A stretch of DNA of 5,921 bases from an uncultured Eubacteriales bacterium (GTDB lineage: Bacteria; Bacillota; Clostridia; Oscillospirales; Oscillospiraceae). Positions 1 through 5,160 of the stretch are shown one piece after another. How positions within the stretch are numbered: the stretch's first letter is position 1; the number at the start of each line of letters is the position of its first letter. The stretch spans positions 1-5,921 of the forward strand of contig UROL01000125.1 in the NCBI GenBank assembly GCA_900549495.1, in the 5' to 3' direction. The notes beneath the pieces are model-generated. The model was not told the origin of the DNA. It ran no database searches and saw nothing but the letters and a program-made list of their open reading frames with translations. The position numbers and the translations under genes are program-made.

Positions 1-41
1 AAGGCTATTCGTCGGCAGCGTCAGATGTGTATAAGAGACAG
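1..41 (+). other. Illumina Nextera adapter and index (non-genomic)
   Basis: Bases 9-41 match the 33-base Nextera Read 1 transposase adapter, ending in the 19-base Tn5 mosaic end AGATGTGTATAAGAGACAG at 23-41. Bases 1-8 (AAGGCTAT) fit an i5 index; from memory this is Nextera index S520. The sequence is library-construction residue left on the contig end, so genomic sequence begins at about base 42. It is not a native transposon end, although the mosaic end derives from Tn5. Confidence 0.97.
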
Positions 42-44
42 GAT

Positions 45-1517
45 TTACTGCTCTTGCAGCTTGGCGAACAGGGGCTTCAGGGTGGGATAGATGTCCCGGA
101 AGCTCTGGTACTGCTTCTCGTAGCGGGCGGCGATTTCGGGGTCGGGGGTAACGGTTTCCCGGACGGTGACCAGGGCATCGGCGCAATCCTTCACACTGGC
201 ATACAGGCCGCAGCCCACCATGGCCAGCATGGCACCGCCGTAGCCGGGGCCTTCCTCGGTCTGGGGAATGTCCAGGGGCAGGTTCAGCACATTGGCAAAA
301 ATCTTACGCCACAGGGGGCTCTTGGCACCGCCGCCGCAGACCTTGGAGCGCTCAATGTGGATGCCCAGGGTCTTGGCCACCTCGAAGCTGTCCCGGATGG
401 CAAAGGCCACACCCTCCAGCACGGCCTGAACCATGTCGGAGCGGGTGGTATCCATGGTCATGCCCAGGAAGGTGGCCCGGGCGTTGGTATCGTTGATGGG
501 GCTGCGCTCGCCCATCAGATAGGGCAGGAAGAACACCCGGTTGGCACCCAGCTTCTCGTCGGTGATGTCCTTCTGCTCGGCGGGGTAGTCCTTGGTTTTC
601 AGAATCTCATCGCAGAGCCACTTGTTGCAGCTGGCGGCGGAGAGCATACAGCCCATCAGGTGGAAGCGGCCATCGGCGTGGGCAAAGGCGTGCAGACCGT
701 TGGTGGAGTCCACGCCGAATTTCTCAGAGGAAATGAACACGGTGCCGGAGGTGCCCAGGCTGATGTTGCAGGCTCCGTCGCCCACGGTGCCGGTGCCCAC
801 GGCGGCGGCGGCATTGTCCCCTGCGCCGCCCACCACCTTGGCGGTCTTGGGCAGGCCCACGTCGGCGGTGACGTTGCCGATAACCTCATAGCTCTCAAAG
901 AGCTTGGGCATCTGGCTCAGAGAAACGCCGCAGATATCCAGCATTTCCTTGCTCCAGCACTTGTTCTTCACGTCCAGCAGCAGCATACCGGAGGCATCGG
1001 AATAGTCACAGGCGTGGACGCCGGTGAGCTTATAGTTGATGAAGTCCTTGGGCAGCATGATTTTGCGGATGCGCTTAAAGTTCTCGGGCTCGTTCTTCTG
1101 AACCCACAGGAGCTTGGGGGCGGTGAAGCCGGCAAAGGCGATGTTGGCAGTGAGCTGGGAGAGCTTGTGCTTGCCGATTACATTGTTCAGGTAGTCCACC
1201 TCTTTGAAGGTGCGGCCATCGTTCCACAGAATGGCGGGGCGGATTACCTGGTCGTTTTCATCCAGGATGACCAGGCCGTGCATCTGGCCGCCGCAGCCGA
1301 TACCGGCCACGTCGTTGACGTCGATATCCTTGGTCAGCTCCTGCAGGCCCTCCTGCACGGCAGTCCACCAGTCCTCAGGGTTCTGCTCGGACCAGCCGGG
1401 ATTGGGGAAAAACAGCGGATAATCCCGGGAAACGGTGCTGCAAATCTTGCCGCTGCCGTCCACCAGCAGGAGCTTCACCGCAGAGGTGCCCAGGTCAATA
1501 CCGATAAAATACTGCAT
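45..1517 (-). CDS. xylB: Xylulokinase (FGGY carbohydrate kinase)
   Basis: This 490-residue cytoplasmic enzyme phosphorylates D-xylulose with ATP to xylulose 5-phosphate, the entry of xylose into the pentose phosphate pathway. Its length is close to the roughly 484 residues of E. coli XylB. Visible marks are the N-terminal phosphate-binding motif GIDLGTSAVK (residues 6-15), the xylulokinase-type GQMHG at 77-81 followed by PAILWNDGRT (94-103), and the catalytic-base motif GAGDN with Asp234. A second ATP-binding glycine motif, SLGTSGTV, is at 253-260, and the FGGY C-terminal signature GGGAKSPLWRKIFANV is at 395-410. The start at 1517 is set by AAGGAGG at 1525-1531 with a 7-nt spacer. The TAA stop lies only three bases inside the genomic part, so the gene is complete but anything downstream is lost. 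The regulator gene upstream on the same strand suggests local control. Another FGGY sugar specificity is possible, but the MHG and WNDGRT motifs favour xylulose. Confidence 0.93.
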   Translation of the reverse strand: MQYFIGIDLGTSAVKLLLVDGSGKICSTVSRDYPLFFPNPGWSEQNPEDWWTAVQEGLQELTKDIDVNDVAGIGCGGQMHGLVILDENDQVIRPAILWNDGRTFKEVDYLNNVIGKHKLSQLTANIAFAGFTAPKLLWVQKNEPENFKRIRKIMLPKDFINYKLTGVHACDYSDASGMLLLDVKNKCWSKEMLDICGVSLSQMPKLFESYEVIGNVTADVGLPKTAKVVGGAGDNAAAAVGTGTVGDGACNISLGTSGTVFISSEKFGVDSTNGLHAFAHADGRFHLMGCMLSAASCNKWLCDEILKTKDYPAEQKDITDEKLGANRVFFLPYLMGERSPINDTNARATFLGMTMDTTRSDMVQAVLEGVAFAIRDSFEVAKTLGIHIERSKVCGGGAKSPLWRKIFANVLNLPLDIPQTEEGPGYGGAMLAMVGCGLYASVKDCADALVTVRETVTPDPEIAARYEKQYQSFRDIYPTLKPLFAKLQEQ

Positions 1518-1540
1518 AGAAATGCCTCCTTCAATTTTTC

Positions 1541-1558
1541 GGCGCAGGATACTGCGCC
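1541..1558 (-). promoter_or_regulatory. Perfect 7-bp hairpin in the xylB leader
   Basis: GGCGCAG (1541-1547) and CTGCGCC (1552-1558) form a perfect inverted repeat around a 4-base loop, 9 nt upstream of the xylB ribosome binding site. Neither strand has a T run after it, so it is not an obvious intrinsic terminator. It could stabilise the leader RNA or be a protein-binding dyad. Confidence 0.55.
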
Positions 1559-1623
1559 AGCATTACCATAGTTAAAGTGTAATACAGGATGGGCGCTATC
1601 GCAAGTCCCTGTTGCCCCTTTTT

Positions 1624-1652
1624 ATTATACAATTTTGCTATTTTCCGTTTTT
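1624..1652 (-). promoter_or_regulatory. Predicted xylB promoter with weak -35
   Basis: Reading the minus strand, a perfect -10 hexamer TATAAT lies at 1629-1624. The hexamer 17 nt upstream (1652-1647) is AAAAAC, a very poor -35, as expected of a promoter needing an activator. Transcription would start near 1617, giving a leader of about 100 nt. Two imperfect 16-base direct repeats (12 of 16 identical, 26 bp apart) at 1630-1645 and 1656-1671 abut the -10, where AraC-family activators often bind. Confidence 0.6.
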
Positions 1653-1678
1653 CAGCAATTCAACCATTTTCGTCCCGT

Positions 1679-1699
1679 CTGAATTGTGCAAAAATTCAG
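1679..1699 (-). repeat. Inverted repeat overlapping the araC-type gene stop
   Basis: CTGAATT (1679-1685) and AATTCAG (1693-1699) form a perfect 7-bp dyad with a 7-nt loop, spanning the stop codon of the regulator gene. The stem is AT-rich and no T run follows in the direction of transcription. It is at best a weak terminator, so read-through into xylB is possible. Confidence 0.4.
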
Positions 1700-2607
1700 C
1701 GGCGCAGGGCGGCGATGATGGTTTTGCTCTGCTCGTCGGTATAAAAACGCTCCAAAGAATGGATACTATGGTGGATGACGGCATTTTCCGGCTTTTTCAG
1801 GGAGAGCTTGTACTGCTCTGGGGTCATGCCGAACTGCCGCTTAAAGGCGGCGGAGAAATAGCGGTAATCCGAAAAGCCGGAGGCCATGCACACGGCAGTG
1901 AGCTTTTCCTCCCCCCCGGAAATCAGCTTGCAGGCGCAGTTGACCCGGACGGAGTTCACATACTCCTGAAAGCTCTGGTTCAGGGTGCTTTTGATGAAAT
2001 GGGACAGGTAGCTCATGGAGAAGCCCTCGGCCTCGGCAAAATCCGAAAGGCGGATTTTATGCATATAATTCTCGTCCACAAACCGAATCAGGGATTCCAG
2101 ACGCTTGTTCCGCTTCTGCTGGCTGATCAGCTCCTCCCGGGTGATGGCCCGGACAGGGATGGCCCCCAGGATCCGGTAAAACAGCAGGCAGGCATTGCCA
2201 ATGCAGTACAGTGAGCTATAGGGCTCCCGGTTCAGGTAGGCCTCGGCAATTTCCAGCAGCTTTTCCCGGGCAGAGGTTACCGCCTCCCCCAGATAGGGAT
2301 TGAGCAAAATGGCCTGGGCCACCAAATCCGTTTCCAGCCGCAGCAGCTCTGGGGATACCTGTAGGCACAGGAAGGTGCAGTTTTCGTCGATTTTGTGAAG
2401 CTCGTGGGGCTCGTTGGGCTGAAACAGCAGCAGGCTCCCCTTCTCAGCCCGGAAGCTGCCGCCGCCCCCGCTGACGGTCATGGGATTGTCCAGCAGCCAA
2501 ATCAGCTCCCACTCCTGGTGAAAGTGGGGGGTGCGGTAGTCCACGGTATTAAAGAAGGCAGTCAGCCCGGGGATCCGGCTGTGGCGGATGATTTCCAATT
2601 CGTTCAT
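1696..2607 (-). CDS. AraC-family transcriptional regulator with cupin sensor
   Basis: This is a 303-residue cytoplasmic DNA-binding regulator. The N-terminal half looks like a cupin/AraC sugar-sensing domain: HFHQEWELIWLL at 28-39 and FQPNEPHEL at 62-70 are typical of that barrel. The C-terminal 100 residues (about 169-270) are a canonical AraC double helix-turn-helix. The first helix pair runs around LSDFAEAEGFSMSYLSHFIK (187-206) and the second around AVCMASGFSDYRYFSAAFKR (238-257), followed by the family signature FGMTPEQYK. An in-frame ATG at 2652 would add 15 residues. I prefer 2607 because the predicted promoter would start transcription at about 2654, leaving 2652 with no leader or binding site. 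The preferred start has GCGGAG 10 nt upstream. The gene is divergent from smsCB and upstream of xylB on the same strand, so xylB is the likely target (inference). The ligand cannot be read from the sequence. Confidence 0.92.
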   Translation of the reverse strand: MNELEIIRHSRIPGLTAFFNTVDYRTPHFHQEWELIWLLDNPMTVSGGGGSFRAEKGSLLLFQPNEPHELHKIDENCTFLCLQVSPELLRLETDLVAQAILLNPYLGEAVTSAREKLLEIAEAYLNREPYSSLYCIGNACLLFYRILGAIPVRAITREELISQQKRNKRLESLIRFVDENYMHKIRLSDFAEAEGFSMSYLSHFIKSTLNQSFQEYVNSVRVNCACKLISGGEEKLTAVCMASGFSDYRYFSAAFKRQFGMTPEQYKLSLKKPENAVIHHSIHSLERFYTDEQSKTIIAALRR

Positions 2608-2616
2608 GGCAAGCGC

Positions 2617-2637
2617 ACTCCGCAGGTACGGCGGAGT
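2617..2637 (-). promoter_or_regulatory. Hairpin over the ribosome binding site of the araC-type gene
   Basis: ACTCCGC (2617-2623) and GCGGAGT (2631-2637) form a perfect 7-bp stem with a 7-nt loop. In the mRNA the downstream arm holds the only plausible Shine-Dalgarno (GCGGAG) for the start at 2607, so the folded leader would hide it. This would fit translational control or low basal expression of the regulator. It could also be a DNA operator just downstream of the promoter. Confidence 0.55.
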
Positions 2638-2660
2638 CTCCCCCCTAGTCATTTTTCTTC

Positions 2661-2689
2661 ATTTTATCACATTGCCATTTTCCCTGCAA
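2661..2689 (-). promoter_or_regulatory. Predicted promoter of the araC-type gene
   Basis: On the minus strand, TTGCAG (2689-2684), a 17-nt spacer and TAAAAT (2666-2661) make a good housekeeping-sigma promoter. The transcript would begin near 2654. The upstream half of the spacer carries GGAAAATGGCAA, which matches the xylB promoter in the same position relative to the -10 in 11 of 12 bases. Confidence 0.7.
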
Positions 2690-2711
2690 CCGGAAAACGA
2701 AAACTTTCCGG
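2690..2711. promoter_or_regulatory. 22-bp dyad between the divergent promoters
   Basis: CCGGAAA (2690-2696) and TTTCCGG (2705-2711) are perfect inverted half-sites separated by 8 nt. The dyad directly abuts the -35 of the araC-type promoter and ends 19 nt upstream of the smsC -35. This position suits a regulator acting on one or both divergent units. The binding protein is unknown. Confidence 0.45.
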
Positions 2712-2730
2712 CGCATTTGTGGAATAACGG

Positions 2731-2759
2731 TTGAATTCTGGCAAAAAATCGTGTAGAAT
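2731..2759 (+). promoter_or_regulatory. Predicted smsCB promoter
   Basis: TTGAAT (2731-2736), a 17-nt spacer and TAGAAT (2754-2759) form a good housekeeping-sigma promoter. Transcription would start near 2766, giving a leader of about 38 nt that contains the GGAGG ribosome binding site at 2788-2792. Confidence 0.7.
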
Positions 2760-2803
2760 ACTGGTTTGGAAAGTGAAACGTATTTTTGGAGGAACGAAAC
2801 CAT

Positions 2804-3538
2804 ATGCTTCAAATAAAAGACCTTACCTTTGACGTGACCGAGGAAAAGGGTCAAAAGCAGATTATCAAGGGACTGAACCTGGAGGTGGGTGAGGGGAAAT
2901 TTGTGGTTATCACCGGCCCCAACGGCAGCGGCAAGTCCACCCTGGCCAAGCTGATTGCCGGCATCCAAACCCCCACCAGCGGCCAGATTCTCTTCGATGG
3001 GCAGGACATTACCGGCGCTTCCATTACCGACCGGGCCAATCTGGGCATCAGCTTTGCCTTCCAGCAGCCGGTGCGGTTTAAGGGCATCACCGTGCTGGAT
3101 TTGCTCCGCCTGGCAGCCAAGAAGCGGCTGAGCGTGGGGGAGGCCTGCAACTACCTGTCCGAGGTGGGGCTGTGTGCAAAGGATTATGTGAATCGTGAAG
3201 TCAACGCCTCTCTGTCCGGCGGCGAGCTGAAGCGCATTGAGATTGCCACGGTGCTGGCCCGGGGCACCCGGCTGTCCATCTTCGACGAGCCGGAGGCGGG
3301 CATTGACCTGTGGAGCTTCCAGAGCCTTATCAAGGTATTCCGCCACATGCGGGACAGCATCCACGGCTCCATCCTCATCATCTCCCACCAGGAGCGGATT
3401 CTGGACATTGCAGACGAAATCATCGTCCTCTCCGGCGGCGGCATCAGCGCCCAGGGCACCAAGGAAGAGATTATGCCGGAGCTGATGCGCAGCGCCGACG
3501 TGGCCAGAAGCTGCACCAAAATTGAAGGAGGAATGTAA
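2804..3538 (+). CDS. smsC: SufC-like ABC ATPase of the minimal Fe-S system
   Basis: This 244-residue soluble ABC-type ATPase energises Fe-S cluster assembly on its SufB-like partner; it is not a membrane transporter. Visible motifs are Walker A GPNGSGKST (38-46), Q-loop Gln at 87-88 in AFQQPV, signature LSGGE (137-141), Walker B LSIFDE (157-162) and H-loop His195. After Walker B the sequence is DEPEAGID, typical of archaeal and anaerobe SufC homologues, in place of the DExDSGLD usual in enterobacterial SufC. No transmembrane segment is visible, and the length fits the family (about 245-250). The ATG at 2804 is chosen over an in-frame TTG at 2786 because GGAGG (2788-2792) lies between them and the usual N-terminus MLQIKDL begins at 2804. 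The last codons carry the AAGGAGG for the next gene, so the two are translationally coupled. It could equally be annotated sufC. Confidence 0.95.
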   Translation: MLQIKDLTFDVTEEKGQKQIIKGLNLEVGEGKFVVITGPNGSGKSTLAKLIAGIQTPTSGQILFDGQDITGASITDRANLGISFAFQQPVRFKGITVLDLLRLAAKKRLSVGEACNYLSEVGLCAKDYVNREVNASLSGGELKRIEIATVLARGTRLSIFDEPEAGIDLWSFQSLIKVFRHMRDSIHGSILIISHQERILDIADEIIVLSGGGISAQGTKEEIMPELMRSADVARSCTKIEGGM

Positions 3539-3540
3539 CC

Positions 3541-4464
3541 ATGGCCCTTGACGAAATTCAGATGCGTATCCTCCAGGAGGTTGCCGACCTTCACACCGTC
3601 CCGGAGGGGGCCTACAACATCCGCTCCAACGGCGCTCTGGCCGGGCGGAACAGCACCGCAAACATTGAAATCGTATCCAAGCCCGACGGCACCGGCATTG
3701 ACATCCACATCAAGCCCGGCACGAAAAACGAGAGTGTCCATATCCCCGTGGTTCTCAGCGAAAGCGGGCTGAAGGACGTGGTATACAACGACTTTTTCAT
3801 CGGCGAGGAATCCGATGTGGTGATTGTGGCCGGATGCGGCATTCACAACTGCGGCAACCAGGATTCCCAGCACGACGGCGTGCACCGCTTCTTCGTGGGA
3901 AAGAACGCCAAGGTGAAATACGTGGAAAAGCACTACGGCGAGGGTGACGGCACCGGCAAGCGGATTCTGAACCCGGTGACGGAGGTGACCATGGACCAGG
4001 GCAGCTCCATGGAAATGGAAATGGTGCAGATTAAAGGGGTGGACTCCACCATCCGCACCACCAAGGCCGTGCTTGCCGCCGATGCATCCATGGTGGTGCG
4101 GGAGCGGCTGATGACCCACGGAGAGCAGAAGGCGGAGAGCATCTACGTTACCAAGCTCAACGGCGACGGCTCCCGGGCCGATGTGGTATCCCGGAGCGTG
4201 GCCAAGGACAGCTCCTATCAGAAGTTTGACTCCCGCATCATCGGCAACGCTGCCTGCACCGGCCACACCGAATGCGACGCCATCATCATGGGCTCTGCCC
4301 GGATTCTGGCAGTACCCCAGCTGGAGGCCAACAACATTGACGCCGCCCTGATTCACGAGGCTGCCATCGGCAAGATTGCCGGTGAGCAGATTATCAAGCT
4401 CATGACCCTGGGTCTGACGGAACAGGAAGCCGAAGAGCAGATTGTAAACGGATTCTTGAAATAA
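3541..4464 (+). CDS. smsB: SufB/SufD-family Fe-S scaffold, short form
   Basis: This 307-residue cytoplasmic protein is the likely scaffold that builds Fe-S clusters in complex with the ATPase encoded just upstream. The body is a SufB/SufD-type beta-helix core. Recognisable blocks are AGCGIHNCG with Cys99 and Cys104 (97-105), the run through VEKHYGEGDGTGKRILNP (128-145), VSRSVA (216-221), GHTECDAI (241-248, with His242, Glu244 and Cys245) and the C-terminal IHEAAIGKIAGEQIIKLM (271-288). It is much shorter than E. coli SufB (about 495 residues) or SufD (about 420) because the N-terminal region is missing, as expected for the minimal SmsB form. Cys245 and the HEAAIGK glutamate (Glu273) are candidate cluster or sulfur-transfer residues by analogy with SufB (inference). 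AAGGAGG at 3525-3531, inside the end of smsC, precedes the start by 9 nt. An intrinsic terminator follows directly. Confidence 0.95.
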   Translation: MALDEIQMRILQEVADLHTVPEGAYNIRSNGALAGRNSTANIEIVSKPDGTGIDIHIKPGTKNESVHIPVVLSESGLKDVVYNDFFIGEESDVVIVAGCGIHNCGNQDSQHDGVHRFFVGKNAKVKYVEKHYGEGDGTGKRILNPVTEVTMDQGSSMEMEMVQIKGVDSTIRTTKAVLAADASMVVRERLMTHGEQKAESIYVTKLNGDGSRADVVSRSVAKDSSYQKFDSRIIGNAACTGHTECDAIIMGSARILAVPQLEANNIDAALIHEAAIGKIAGEQIIKLMTLGLTEQEAEEQIVNGFLK

Positions 4465-4469
4465 ACGTT

Positions 4470-4498
4470 AAAAAGGCGGGGCAATCCCCCGCCTTTTT
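4470..4498. terminator. Bidirectional intrinsic terminator after smsB
   Basis: GGCGGGG (4475-4481) and CCCCGCC (4487-4493) form a 7-bp GC stem with a 5-nt loop, flanked by AAAAA before and TTTTT after. It is a classic rho-independent terminator for smsCB. Because the A run becomes a T run on the other strand, it can also stop transcripts arriving from the minus-strand genes to its right. Confidence 0.93.
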
Positions 4499-4520
4499 GT
4501 TTCTGCTGTGCAAAATCATC

Positions 4521-4549
4521 GCCCCTCCCTGCTTTCCACAGGGAGGGGC
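4521..4549 (-). terminator. Perfect 11-bp hairpin ending the exported-protein unit
   Basis: GCCCCTCCCTG (4521-4531) and CAGGGAGGGGC (4539-4549) pair perfectly around a 7-nt loop, 25 nt past the stop of the minus-strand gene. In that direction it is followed by GATGATTTT, a weak T tract, so termination may rely partly on the next hairpin at 4470-4498. The GC-rich palindrome could instead be a copy of a dispersed intergenic repeat. Confidence 0.75.
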
Positions 4550-4574
4550 TAACTGCTTTTAGAACGCGAGTACG

Positions 4575-5102
4575 TTACCAAGCCATGGCAACGACGTATG
4601 CACCGCTGCTGGGCAGGGTTGCATTGCAGACATTGTCGGTGTTGTTGTAGCCAACAACGCTCCAAGTCTCATCGCCTTCTGCACGGAACAGAACAACGAC
4701 AGCCTGGTTGGTCTTTCTGACGGGGTTGCAGGGCCACAGCTTCACGGAGATGTTGATGGGGGTGTCATTAGTGACGTTTCTCTGACGGAAAACGGTCAGG
4801 TTGTTGATGTCCTCATTGCCTTCGCACACAGCAACCAGCTCCTTATCGGTGATGGCCTGTGCGCAGCTGGTCAACGTCTCTTCGGTGCCATCGGTGATGT
4901 TCAGGACGGAAACATTGTCTGCACTCAGCAGAGCGCCCCAGCTGGGGGACCAATTGTTGTTAGGCACATTGTTCACGACAAAATACAGGAGATTGCACAG
5001 GTCATGGTTATGGCCAACAACGGTGGGGGTGGCAGCAGATGCGGAGATTGCCATTGCAGCAACCAGGCAGACAGCCAGAATCAGGGAAATTGCTTTTTTC
5101 AT
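4575..5102 (-). CDS. Small exported protein of unknown function, cysteine- and asparagine-rich
   Basis: I do not recognise a family for this 175-residue protein. It begins with a clear Gram-positive Sec signal peptide: MKK, a hydrophobic core to about residue 20, then ASA-A, with likely cleavage after residue 23. There is no lipobox, LPXTG anchor or second membrane segment, so release from the cell is likely. The mature part of about 152 residues holds five cysteines (36, 80, 93, 125, 159) and many Asn, Thr and Val. The second half (about 116-175) alternates short beta-like runs such as INISVKLW, AVVVLFR, TWSVVGY and AYVVAMAW, suggesting a beta-sandwich end domain (inference). The start at 5102 is chosen over an ATG at 5120 because GAGGA (5109-5113) sits 6 nt before it. 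It is probably co-transcribed with the exported-protein gene 58 nt upstream. Confidence 0.85.
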   Translation of the reverse strand: MKKAISLILAVCLVAAMAISASAATPTVVGHNHDLCNLLYFVVNNVPNNNWSPSWGALLSADNVSVLNITDGTEETLTSCAQAITDKELVAVCEGNEDINNLTVFRQRNVTNDTPINISVKLWPCNPVRKTNQAVVVLFRAEGDETWSVVGYNNTDNVCNATLPSSGAYVVAMAW

Positions 5103-5130
5103 AATGGGTCCTCTTTTCATGTAAATTATT

Positions 5131-5156
5131 TATTTAACAGCCAAGGCTGATAAATA
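5131..5156 (-). repeat. 26-bp dyad between the two exported-protein genes
   Basis: TATTTA-A-CAGCC (5131-5142) and GGCTG-A-TAAATA (5145-5156) mirror each other around AA with one mismatched pair. The centre is too tight for a fully closed RNA hairpin (effective loop about 4 nt) and no T run follows, so it is unlikely to be a strong terminator. It could be a DNA operator or an RNA processing site that sets the ratio of the two products. Confidence 0.45.
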
Positions 5157-5160
5157 CTTT

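Noticed and set aside
23..41. Tn5 mosaic end taken as a native mobile element boundary
   Set aside because: It is part of the complete Nextera adapter with an index in front. There is no transposase gene and no target-site duplication.
27..1571. 514-codon open frame on the plus strand across the xylulokinase gene
   Set aside because: It begins inside the sequencing adapter, lies fully antisense to xylB and is Gly/Ala/His/Leu-rich without any recognisable domain, as expected of the complement of a GC-rich gene.
1612..2214. 200-codon open frame on the plus strand over the AraC-type gene
   Set aside because: It is antisense to a canonical AraC double helix-turn-helix domain and has no ribosome binding site or domain of its own.
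2786..2803. Upstream TTG start for the SufC-like gene
   Set aside because: The TTG overlaps the GGAGG ribosome binding site itself, and family members begin at the MLQIKDL encoded from 2804.
2645..3661. 338-codon open frame on the minus strand over smsC
   Set aside because: It is antisense to a clear ABC ATPase with all catalytic motifs, has no plausible ribosome binding site and has low-complexity composition.
3184..4356. 390-codon open frame on the minus strand over smsC and smsB
   Set aside because: It spans two well-supported genes and their junction on the other strand and shows no family motif.
5103..5120. Upstream ATG start for the cysteine-rich exported protein
   Set aside because: There is no Shine-Dalgarno before 5120, and the added MKRGPI would contain the GAGGA that serves the ATG at 5102.
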